Positions 6,591 through 14,290 of a stretch of 64,000 nt of DNA are shown here, piece by piece (within the stretch, counting starts at the first letter, position 1; each line of letters starts with the position of its first letter). Below the pieces are notes generated by a model. The model was given only the letters and a program-made list of their open reading frames with translations, made no database searches and was not told where the DNA came from. The position numbers were made by a program, and so were the translations under genes. Source of the DNA: Myxacorys chilensis ATA2-1-KO14 (GTDB taxonomy: Bacteria; Cyanobacteriota; Cyanobacteriia; Leptolyngbyales; Leptolyngbyaceae); the NCBI GenBank assembly GCA_019359275.1, contig JAHHHP010000017.1:1-64000 (forward strand), written 5' to 3'.

Positions 6591-7775
6591 CTAACTGAAC
6601 TGCTCAGGCACCTCGTACCAGATGGCTTCGATCGTTTCGGTTAAGGTTAGGGCCTGTTGATACAGTTCAGCAGCAGAGGGGGCTTCGAGTAAAACGGTCA
6701 CATGACCAAGCTTCCGCCCTGGACGGGACTGGGACTTACCGTACCAATGCACAACTGACTTTGGAATCGCGGCAAGGCGCTGACGTTTCTCGGAATAGTC
6801 GTGCTGGGCAGTTTCGTAGCCCAGCAGATTCACCATCACGGCTCCGCTAGACTTCAGAGCAGGATTGCCTAACGCTAGACCGCTAACAGCACGAAGCTGT
6901 TGCTCAAATTGGGAGGTAACGCAAGCATCGAGCGTGAAGTGCCCTGAGTTGTGGGTTCGAGGCGCAATTTCATTCACTAGAACTTGTTGATCCGCTGTAA
7001 GAAAGAATTCAATTCCAAAAATTCCCACCGCTTCCAGACGGCTCAGAATAGTTCGGGCAATGGCTTCAACATCAGCCGCAACCGATTGGGGAATATCCGC
7101 AGGCGCAATGACCCAATGACAGACTTGATGCTTCTGATGGGTTTCGACAATGGGATAGACCACGATTTCTCCCGTCTGCGATCGCGCGCCGATCGCGGCA
7201 AGTTCTCGCTCAAACGGAATGAATTCTTCAACTAGAAGCGGACAAGATTTAAGCGTTTGAAGGATGGCTTCCCAATCTGTTTGGTTTCTGACAATAAAGG
7301 TTCCCTGACCATCGTATCCATGACGACGCGTTTTTAGAACAACGGGAAACTGAGAGGATGAGTAGTCTTCAAGCCGCCAAAATTGCGGCGTCGGCAGGTT
7401 GCACTCCCGCAGAAAACAGCGCTGATCGTACTTATCTAGCAACGGTTTGAGTGTTTCTAAACGGGGACGAAAATCGATGTCTTGATGATCCAGTGCCTCT
7501 AGATTAACGAACTCGTTTTCAAAGGTGATGACATCTGTCTGGGCAGCGAGTTGAGCCGTTGCGGCGGCATCATCGACGGGTGCAAAGATGGTTTTGTGCG
7601 CGATCGCAACCGCCGGATCATCCTTGCTAGGCGTTTGCACCACCAATTCGATCCCTAACTTCTTGGCGGCGTCTGCCATCATCCAGGCTAGCTGTCCGCC
7701 CCCAATCACGCCAATCCGTTTAACCACCAATTGATCACCGCTCCCCCGTTCATTAAGAACACTTTCATCCCTCAT
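6591..7775 (-). CDS. purK: N5-carboxyaminoimidazole ribonucleotide synthase
   Basis: ATP-grasp enzyme of purine synthesis that uses ATP and bicarbonate to carboxylate AIR. The N-terminal Rossmann-like motif IGVIGGGQLAWMM follows an untypical 17-residue lead. The ATP-grasp core (VVLKTRRHGYDGQGTF, LLVEEFIPFERELA, GIEFFLTADQQVLVNEIAPRTHNSGH) is complete. The ATG at 7775 lies inside a heptamer repeat tract. TTG at 7730 or GTG at 7727, preceded by GGGGGAG, would give a start matching relatives (MVKRIGVIGGGQ) and may be the true one. 6S RNA follows on the same strand. Confidence 0.95.
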   Translation of the reverse strand: MRDESVLNERGSGDQLVVKRIGVIGGGQLAWMMADAAKKLGIELVVQTPSKDDPAVAIAHKTIFAPVDDAAATAQLAAQTDVITFENEFVNLEALDHQDIDFRPRLETLKPLLDKYDQRCFLRECNLPTPQFWRLEDYSSSQFPVVLKTRRHGYDGQGTFIVRNQTDWEAILQTLKSCPLLVEEFIPFERELAAIGARSQTGEIVVYPIVETHQKHQVCHWVIAPADIPQSVAADVEAIARTILSRLEAVGIFGIEFFLTADQQVLVNEIAPRTHNSGHFTLDACVTSQFEQQLRAVSGLALGNPALKSSGAVMVNLLGYETAQHDYSEKRQRLAAIPKSVVHWYGKSQSRPGRKLGHVTVLLEAPSAAELYQQALTLTETIEAIWYEVPEQFS

Positions 7776-7797
7776 CCTTCATCCCTCATCCCTCATT
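7763..7797. repeat. STRR-type heptamer tract (CATCCCT/CATCCTT)
   Basis: Short tandem heptamer-like units of CATCCCT and CATCCTT lie between purK and the pentapeptide gene and overlap the longest purK reading frame. The same units recur at 39763-39869 and, in degraded form, near 29585. Such tracts are common in cyanobacterial intergenic DNA. Confidence 0.75.
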
Positions 7798-7798
7798 C

Positions 7799-8347
7799 TC
7801 AAGGACACCCTAACGATTCTCGTGTCTCCACTCCTGTTTTAGAATTCACGCCTGTTGCCACTTTACAGAGTTCTTTCGCCTGAGCGCGATCGAGAATCGC
7901 ATCTGAAAAATCTGCACCTGCGATGTTAACATCCTGAAACTCACTGCGTAGCAAAATCGCATCGCTGAGATTGGCGTTGCTCAAGTCAACCCGAATAAAG
8001 AAAATTTGGTCGAGCATGGCTTGAGTCAGGGTTGCGCCGCTCAGATTCGTATCGGTCATGGTTGAAGCGCTCATTGCCGCGCCTGTGAGATCGGCATTAG
8101 AAAAATTGACCCGATTTAGGTTGGCGTTAGCAAATTCTGCCAGTCTCAGGGTTTGCCCAGAGAAATCTTGCCCTCGTAATTCAGCGTTGCCGTAGGAAAC
8201 TGGAGGGCGATACTGCTCGGAGTAGCGTTTTCCAACGGGTGCGGGATCAGCCCATGCAGAAGTCATCAGGAGACAACCCATCATGATCCAGGCCAGCACA
8301 AACCCTGCAAGTTGTCTGAACACCATACCGTCACCTACAAGCAACAC
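7799..8347 (-). CDS. Pentapeptide-repeat protein, probably thylakoid-lumenal or periplasmic
   Basis: 182 residues. An N-terminal signal peptide (hydrophobic segment about 10-30, cleavage likely after SAWA) is followed by a pentapeptide-repeat helix from about residue 55 to 150, with A(N/D)Lxx units such as ANLNRVNFSNADLTGA. Two cysteines, in KELCKVATG and at the C-terminus (LGCP), could form a disulphide, as in lumenal pentapeptide proteins of cyanobacteria and plants. ATG at codon 8 is an alternative start that would give a more usual signal peptide. It follows the cbiG-cobJ gene on the same strand with a 32-bp gap. The molecular role is unknown. Confidence 0.85.
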   Translation of the reverse strand: MLLVGDGMVFRQLAGFVLAWIMMGCLLMTSAWADPAPVGKRYSEQYRPPVSYGNAELRGQDFSGQTLRLAEFANANLNRVNFSNADLTGAAMSASTMTDTNLSGATLTQAMLDQIFFIRVDLSNANLSDAILLRSEFQDVNIAGADFSDAILDRAQAKELCKVATGVNSKTGVETRESLGCP

Positions 8348-8379
8348 ATTTCAGCTTATCGCATCGAGCTTGAGGGCGT

Positions 8380-10401
8380 TCACCTCCCAAAGCCGAGATA
8401 ACCGCGTGGCGTAATCATACGATCGCAGTACATCTGCGTACTCTGATTGCCGATGAGAACCGTTGTCAGCATATCAATGGGTTCATCTAGCAGCTTTTCT
8501 AAAGTGGTGAAGCGGATCTCTTCATCTGGGCGATAGGCAGAGCGAACGAGAGCAACGGGAGTGGCGCGATCGCGATGCTGAAGAAAGATTTGTTGCGCGA
8601 TCGCAATTTGTCCTGTGCGAGTTTGAGATTTGGGATTGTACAGCGCCGTCACAAAATCGGCTTGTGCTGCCGCCGTCAGTCGTTTCTCAATCACCTCCCA
8701 AGGCGTCAACAAATCGCTGAGACTGATGGCGCAAAAATCGTGCATTAACGGTGCGCCGACTCGCGCGGCTGTTGCTTGCAGTGCCGTAATGCCTGGAAAC
8801 ACTTGAACGTCGGGCGTTCCTGTCCACTCTTGGGCGCGGAGTTCTTCTAGCACCAAGCCTGCCATGCCATAGATGCCGCAATCGCCGGAAGAAATGACCG
8901 CGACCGTCAAGCCCCAATTAGCGAGTTGGATCGCACGTTCGGCTCGCTGTCGTTCTTGAGTGATCGGCAAGGCTTCGACGATCTGACCGGGACGCAGAAT
9001 TGGAGCGACCAGATCGACATACAGAGAATAGCCAATCACGACATCAGCGTGCGCGATCGCGCTTTGAGCCGCAGGCGTAATTTGAGCAAGTTCTCCAGGT
9101 CCAATCCCGACTAGCCAAAGTTTTCCAGTGCGTCCGGTGTATTCTTGCGGCGATTGAGCAACGGCGATCGTCACTGCGCCCGGTTGTCCGGCTTGCCGAA
9201 CGATCTGTTTTGGGATCAGAAGCGGCGGATGGGGATCAGATGAGGGATTGGTGTCAAGGAGTTTTGCCCCCGCTCTATCGGTTACAAAATCCGCTGCCAA
9301 TAAATTTGCTGCTAATAGTGCGGCGGCCTCTGCTACGCTCGGCGTTCCAACTTCCGCCTCAACCACGTCGGACGGAGTTGGAACGTTGACTTTCCGGAGG
9401 TCTTCAGCCGAAAAGCATTTTAGGGGCAATGCGCAATCCTTCGGAGCTTGGCGGAGCCAATCGCGACAGAAATCGAGCAATCCCACTTCATCGGCTTTAA
9501 GATCGATCGTCGCAATGCCTGCGATCGCGCCTTCTGCCAAATGATGCGCCGCAAACACCTCTCGAATCGCTTGCCCAATCAACGCTTTCGATGTGCCTCG
9601 CTCACAGCCGATCCCCACCCACAGCACTCTTGGATGCCACTGCACCTTGCCCGAATCGGGCGCAAATCGCCGTTGAATCGCACTAATCCAAACTCGCGCG
9701 GTCGGCTCAAGCACCTCTTCTTGAACGGTTGCTGTGAATTCAGGAAAGCCAAATTGGAATGAATGATGCTTCGGTAAGTGCGAGCGCCACAGCGTAGATC
9801 CTGTTTCCTGAATCACCTGTACCGGATCTTGACGCGCGATCGCAGCGCTTACTCCCGTCCAGTCTCCCTCTCCTTTCGTCCAGCCATAGGGCACTCCTAA
9901 AACATCAATTCCAGGCAGCCCCAGCCGATTGGATGCTCCTGTTAAAACTGGGGTTGCACCAATCTGGAGGGCGATCAGTTGAGTCAGTCGATCTGCCCCT
10001 CCTTGATGCCCGCCGCACAAGCTAATCACAAACTTTCCAGCTTCATCAACCACGACCACCGCCGGATCAGTCTCTTTGTTCTGAAGCAACGGCGCAATCA
10101 GCCGCACCACTGCCCCGGTAGTTAAACAAAACACTAAACTTTTCTGCTGATCCCAAAGCTGAGCTAGATGATCTTGTAGGGGTTTCTGGTAAACTTGAAT
10201 ACACGAACTTTCAGAAGTTACAGAAGCAGGCACCCAGAGGGTGGTTTGCAACAATTCTGTTAGGACTTGTAAACGCTTTGCTCCGAGGGGAGTTGTTGCG
10301 ATCGCGGCAAGTGGAAGAAATTCTTCAAACAAGGATGGTTCGGGGCTTTGTAAAGAACATTGAAAATCTTGACCGGCTCGGTTAGAGTCTGTGATGGTCA
10401 A
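8380..10401 (-). CDS. cobJ: Cobalamin biosynthesis fusion: CbiG-like domain + precorrin-3B C17-methyltransferase
   Basis: 673 residues. The N-terminal part (about 30-400) is CbiG-like, with the FCLTTGAVVRLIAPLL and VVVVDEAGKFVISLCGGHQGGADRL blocks and a C-terminal CbiG segment (WVGIGCERGTSKALI). CbiG opens the lactone ring of cobalt-precorrin-5A. From about 425 to the end is a tetrapyrrole methylase of the CobJ/CbiH type (LWLVGIGPGELAQITPAA, VVIGYSLYVDLV, VISSGDCGIYGMAGLVLEEL, TALYNPKSQTR), which methylates C17 with ring contraction. This fusion is common in cyanobacteria. The gene is divergent from the TPR lipoprotein gene across 59 bp. No cobalamin riboswitch was seen in that short gap. Confidence 0.95.
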   Translation of the reverse strand: MTITDSNRAGQDFQCSLQSPEPSLFEEFLPLAAIATTPLGAKRLQVLTELLQTTLWVPASVTSESSCIQVYQKPLQDHLAQLWDQQKSLVFCLTTGAVVRLIAPLLQNKETDPAVVVVDEAGKFVISLCGGHQGGADRLTQLIALQIGATPVLTGASNRLGLPGIDVLGVPYGWTKGEGDWTGVSAAIARQDPVQVIQETGSTLWRSHLPKHHSFQFGFPEFTATVQEEVLEPTARVWISAIQRRFAPDSGKVQWHPRVLWVGIGCERGTSKALIGQAIREVFAAHHLAEGAIAGIATIDLKADEVGLLDFCRDWLRQAPKDCALPLKCFSAEDLRKVNVPTPSDVVEAEVGTPSVAEAAALLAANLLAADFVTDRAGAKLLDTNPSSDPHPPLLIPKQIVRQAGQPGAVTIAVAQSPQEYTGRTGKLWLVGIGPGELAQITPAAQSAIAHADVVIGYSLYVDLVAPILRPGQIVEALPITQERQRAERAIQLANWGLTVAVISSGDCGIYGMAGLVLEELRAQEWTGTPDVQVFPGITALQATAARVGAPLMHDFCAISLSDLLTPWEVIEKRLTAAAQADFVTALYNPKSQTRTGQIAIAQQIFLQHRDRATPVALVRSAYRPDEEIRFTTLEKLLDEPIDMLTTVLIGNQSTQMYCDRMITPRGYLGFGR

Positions 10402-10460
10402 GGCAAAATAATTCAGGGTGCGCTGACTGTGAACAAATCGCGTTTAGTGAGATATAGATC

Positions 10461-11441
10461 ATGCGAGTCTCCAATCGTCACACCCTTCCCGTTGTACTGA
10501 CATTAGCCGTAGGTGTGGTTGCTGCCGGGTGCGATGAAGCCCCTGATTCGGTCAGCGCCTATGCAGCCGATGATCGCTACGATGTTGGCTTAACCGATCC
10601 AGCCTACTACATTAACTTGGGTCAAGAATTGCGCAGCAGCAATAAGCCCGATGACGCCATTGAAGCGTACCGCAAAGCGATTCAAATTGATCTTAAAAGT
10701 GCGGCTGCCTATCACGGCTTAGGGGAGGTCTTGTCTCAACAGCATCGCTCTGAAGAAGCGATCGCGTCGTACCGCCGTGCGATCCAAATCAATCCTCAAG
10801 ATGCTAGCGCCTACGATGGTATGGGAAATGCCCTTGCTGATCAAAAGCGCACCGAAGAAGCGATCGCGTCTTACCGTCGTGCCATTCAAGTAGATCCGAA
10901 AGACGGAACCGCTTACGCTGGATTGGGAAATGCGTTGATGGAGCAGCGGAAGATCTCAGAGGCGATCGCGGCTTACGAACAAGCGTTGGCAGTAGCCGAC
11001 AAACCCAAACAAAACGTCAATGCTCGTACCTTGGCGCTGCTTGGATTGGGGCGGGCACTCTACGCGCAGGAAAAATGGGACGATGCGATCGCGCTATACC
11101 GCCGCGCGATTGAACTCAGCCCAACTTACACTTGGACTTACATCTACTTAGGGCACGCCCTAGTTGAGCAGAAACAATTTCAAGAAGCCAACCAGAATTA
11201 TCAGCAAGCTCTCAAGCTTCCGAATGCGAAAAAGCTGAAGTTAGGAGACAGCCATGCCCTAGCGTACAACGGTTTAGGAATGGTGCTGCAACGCCAAGGT
11301 AAACTCCAACCTGCGATCCAGCAGTATGAGCAAGCCATTAGTCTAGATCTAAGCTACGAAACCGGACACAAAAATCTCAAAGGTGCAAGGCAGATGCTAA
11401 CGAATCAAGCTCAGCAAGGTGCTGCCCCAAAGCGGGCGTAG
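10461..11441 (+). CDS. TPR-repeat lipoprotein
   Basis: 326 residues. The N-terminus is a lipoprotein signal peptide with a lipobox ending VAAGC (Cys about residue 24). It is followed by about six to seven TPR units of 34 residues from residue 47 onward, recognisable by AYHGLGEVLSQQHRSEEAIASYRRAI-type repeats, with two neighbouring copies nearly identical. Such proteins are protein-interaction scaffolds anchored to a membrane. The specific partner is unknown. It is transcribed divergently from cbiG-cobJ. Confidence 0.88.
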   Translation: MRVSNRHTLPVVLTLAVGVVAAGCDEAPDSVSAYAADDRYDVGLTDPAYYINLGQELRSSNKPDDAIEAYRKAIQIDLKSAAAYHGLGEVLSQQHRSEEAIASYRRAIQINPQDASAYDGMGNALADQKRTEEAIASYRRAIQVDPKDGTAYAGLGNALMEQRKISEAIAAYEQALAVADKPKQNVNARTLALLGLGRALYAQEKWDDAIALYRRAIELSPTYTWTYIYLGHALVEQKQFQEANQNYQQALKLPNAKKLKLGDSHALAYNGLGMVLQRQGKLQPAIQQYEQAISLDLSYETGHKNLKGARQMLTNQAQQGAAPKRA

Positions 11442-11531
11442 TCGATAACTCAAGATAATTAGGTGCATCTCCAACACACCCATGTTTAGGACTTGATCGA
11501 CTGGTTAAAAAGTGACTTTGGTTTTGTTGCA

Positions 11532-11771
11532 CTATTCGTAAAAGTAAGAATAAAGTTCTTGCTCAGCAATGTATTTTGTTGCTTGTCTATAAATTGCTTT
11601 ACAAGTACCAACATCTAGCTGCTTATGATTAGGCACAGTTAAAGTTTCATTGCTCTTCGCACCGACGCGCCGTAACTTAACATGGCTTCCTCTCTGACTA
11701 TGAATTTGGAATCCAAATGCTTCTAAAATCTCAATAACTTCTGATCCCGTTAAGCGTTTGAGTCTAGGCAT
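11532..11771 (-). CDS. hicA: HicA-type mRNA interferase toxin
   Basis: 79 residues with the HicA/YcfA fold: LTGSEVIEILEAFGFQIHSQRGSHVKLRR contains the catalytic GSH histidine, followed by TLTVPNHKQLDVGTCKAIYRQA. HicA cleaves mRNA and is neutralised by HicB. The start is ATG at 11771, overlapping the upstream hicB stop by 8 bp (translational coupling). A longer reading frame from 11789 has no support. The antitoxin gene comes first here. Confidence 0.93.
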   Translation of the reverse strand: MPRLKRLTGSEVIEILEAFGFQIHSQRGSHVKLRRVGAKSNETLTVPNHKQLDVGTCKAIYRQATKYIAEQELYSYFYE

Positions 11772-11997
11772 ATTCTGGCTGTAACTCAAATGTAATTAGG
11801 AGAGAAGGTTTGGCAATTAACCCAAACTGGGTAGCGTCTTCATCTTCTAAATGCAAGGCAACTGCTTCGCGGAGATTATCAACTACTTCATCTAATGTGG
11901 CTCCTTGAGTCACAACAGAAATCTCCAAACATTCCGCAACATATCCTTGTTGCTCACCAAGCTGGATAATAGCTGTAATATGCTCTTTTAAATTCAT
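11764..11997 (-). CDS. hicB: HicB-type antitoxin
   Basis: 77 residues. It carries the partial RNase-H-like HicB fold: GYVAECLEISVVTQGATLDEVVDNLREAVALHLED is the typical HicB core. It lacks a C-terminal HTH or RHH domain, so DNA binding is uncertain. It is paired and overlaps with hicA downstream. Position between a TPR lipoprotein gene and ndhB suggests a lone TA module in chromosomal context. Confidence 0.92.
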   Translation of the reverse strand: MNLKEHITAIIQLGEQQGYVAECLEISVVTQGATLDEVVDNLREAVALHLEDEDATQFGLIAKPSLLITFELQPEYA

Positions 11998-12113
11998 CTA
12001 AATTCATCACGCATTCAATGCTTCTGTTAATTCTATTGTGTAGGGTTTGTTGTAATTAGTGCAAGGTTCGTCTGTGAAGCTATTGTGCCGTCCAATTCAA
12101 GATTCAAAAACAA

Positions 12114-12146
12114 AAACAGCGCGATCGTTTTGCGATCGCGCTGTTT
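12114..12146. terminator. HIP1-containing terminator hairpin
   Basis: A perfect 14-bp stem (AAACAGCGCGATCG with CGATCGCGCTGTTT) separates ndhB and hicBA. The stem ends in A/T runs both ways, so it can act on either strand. It most likely ends ndhB transcription on the minus strand. The stem contains HIP1-type sequence. Confidence 0.7.
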
Positions 12147-12168
12147 CAAATTTCAGGTTCAGAATTGC

Positions 12169-13797
12169 TTAACTCTGAGCGTTTGACTTAGGAAGACTGG
12201 CAGCACTCTTCGCTAAATCTCCTGCAAGTTTCGAGACTGCTTTTTCAGGGGAAGCTTGCGCTGCGATCGGCGCTTTTGTTCGCCCTAATGCCTGTTGCAA
12301 CATCGGCGTTTTGAGAACCGAATCATTCGCCAAGGTGAACAGAGGATTCGAGAGAATTCCTGCGATCGATGTTGCAATCAAGGCGGCCACTAAGCCAACC
12401 TGCAACGGACGCATTCCTGGCAGCGTCCAGTTGCTCGGTGGATAGTTCTTCACCGAGTCAGACATCTCTTGCGGCTCTTTCACCACCATCATCTTGACTA
12501 CGCGGATGTAGTAGTAAATCGAGATCACGCTCGTCACTAGACCCAAAATCACCAACGGATACGCACCGGCTTGCCAACCTGCCCAGAACAAATACAGCTT
12601 ACCGAAGAACCCGGCGAGGGGAGGAATACCGCCTAGCGAGAGCAGGCAAACGCTGAGTGCCAAGGTTAGCAAGGGATCTTTCTGATATAAACCAGAGTAT
12701 TCGCTGATTTGGTCAGTTCCAGTTCTCAGCGAGAACAAGATCACGCAGGTAAACGCGCCCAAGTTCATAAACAGGTAAACCATCAGGTAGAACACCATGC
12801 TGGAATAGCCCGCATTCGTACCCAAAATTAACCCGATCATTACAAAGCCCGCTTGACCGATCGACGAGTACGCCAACAGTCGCTTCATACTCGTCTGTGC
12901 CAGCGCAACCACGTTGCCCAGCACCATACTGAGAACAGCTAACGCCGTCATGACAAACTGCCATTCCTCACTCACGAGCGGGAAGGCCGTGACGAGCAAT
13001 CGAATCGCTAGAGCAAATCCAGCAGCTTTTGATCCCACCGACAGAAACGCTACGACTGGCGTTGGCGACCCTTCGTAGACATCCGGTGTCCACTGGTGGA
13101 AGGGAACAGCAGCAATTTTGAACGCAATGCCCGCGATCGCAAACACTAGCGCGATCACTAGCCCAATAGATTTATCCAAGCCAGCCGCCGCGATACCCGC
13201 TGAAATGGCACTGAGTCTGGTTTCTCCGCCTGACAATCCGTACAGCAGCGACGCGCCGTACAAGAAAATTGCCGAACTCGACGCTCCAATCAGCAAATAC
13301 TTTAGCGCTGCCTCATTCGAGCGAGGATCGCGTTTTGTATAGCCCGTCAATAAATAAGAGGAAATACTGAGCGTTTCTAACGAAACATATACAGCGACCA
13401 GTTCATCCGAGCCAGACAGAAACATACCGCCTAAGGTGGCAGTAAGCAGGATTGTAATAAATTCTGCTAGAGAGGTGCCTGACTGAGCGACATAGCGAAT
13501 CGACATGAGAATCGTTGTTGCCGCCGATAGAGCAATGATCCCCCGGAACACAACGCTGAGCGCATCGCCGTTAAATTCACCAATAAAGCTAATTGGGTTA
13601 GCGATATCCCATTGATAGAAGAGCGCTCCAACTGAGGCCAGCAGACCCGCGATCGCAATGTAGGGCGTCCACTGCATCGACGCTTGGCGTCCGATAATCA
13701 AATCGACCACCACAACCGTCATCAAGGTAACGATTACGATCGCCTCTGGTACGATCGTGCCAGCATTTAACTGAGCAGCAAGAGAAGCAAAATCCAT
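12169..13797 (-). CDS. ndhB: NAD(P)H-quinone oxidoreductase subunit 2 (NDH-1)
   Basis: 542 residues, about fourteen membrane helices of the antiporter-like NuoN/NdhB family. NDH-1 in thylakoid membranes carries out respiratory and cyclic electron flow and CO2 uptake. Typical blocks are seen: [77 protein letters not shown]. The C-terminal tail after about residue 500 is Ala/Lys-rich and variable. It is a single gene, as is common for cyanobacterial ndhB. Confidence 0.97.
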   Translation of the reverse strand: MDFASLAAQLNAGTIVPEAIVIVTLMTVVVVDLIIGRQASMQWTPYIAIAGLLASVGALFYQWDIANPISFIGEFNGDALSVVFRGIIALSAATTILMSIRYVAQSGTSLAEFITILLTATLGGMFLSGSDELVAVYVSLETLSISSYLLTGYTKRDPRSNEAALKYLLIGASSSAIFLYGASLLYGLSGGETRLSAISAGIAAAGLDKSIGLVIALVFAIAGIAFKIAAVPFHQWTPDVYEGSPTPVVAFLSVGSKAAGFALAIRLLVTAFPLVSEEWQFVMTALAVLSMVLGNVVALAQTSMKRLLAYSSIGQAGFVMIGLILGTNAGYSSMVFYLMVYLFMNLGAFTCVILFSLRTGTDQISEYSGLYQKDPLLTLALSVCLLSLGGIPPLAGFFGKLYLFWAGWQAGAYPLVILGLVTSVISIYYYIRVVKMMVVKEPQEMSDSVKNYPPSNWTLPGMRPLQVGLVAALIATSIAGILSNPLFTLANDSVLKTPMLQQALGRTKAPIAAQASPEKAVSKLAGDLAKSAASLPKSNAQS

Positions 13798-14290
13798 AAA
13801 ACGAAATCCAACTAAGCAGAATTAACGAAACTTTATGATGAACGCATCTAAAATTCCGTAGATCTGACGGTCATAGGTCCTCATAAGGGATTTTAGCGTG
13901 CAACCTCGTTTAGTTCCCGTTAAATGTCAAATCCCTTCTTTAGAGCCTAATCAATAGACTCTTCTAGCGTTATGGTCTAAAGTCTAGGTCTTGAGAACTC
14001 ATTCAAGGCTCCATAGAATCAAAATCTGAATTTATCTAGGTGGTGGATCCGTTTCATTCCTTGGGTATGGTTATAAGTTAAGGAAGGGGCAGCCATGACT
14101 CATCTCTTTTCTAGTCCGTTTGTATAAATGATCATCTGAGTGATCCTCTGCTGTTGTCCAACCTACGCTGCTGGTCTTGACCCTCAGATTGGTTATCCGA
14201 ACTCCACGATTATTCAGATTTGGTGCTATTGATGAGATAGACCTCTGAGCCTTTCCTTCTGTCGAACTGCGAATTTCTTCAACGAGACCC
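13798..14290. other. Intergenic region between divergent ndhB and topA
   Basis: About 490 bp carrying the promoters of two divergent genes. A reading frame on the minus strand (14071-14343) overlaps topA and has no recognisable features. I see no RNA gene or clear promoter consensus. Confidence 0.4.

Noticed and set aside
10402..10460. Cobalamin riboswitch upstream of cbiG-cobJ
   Set aside because: The gap is only 59 bp and shows no B12-box-like sequence.
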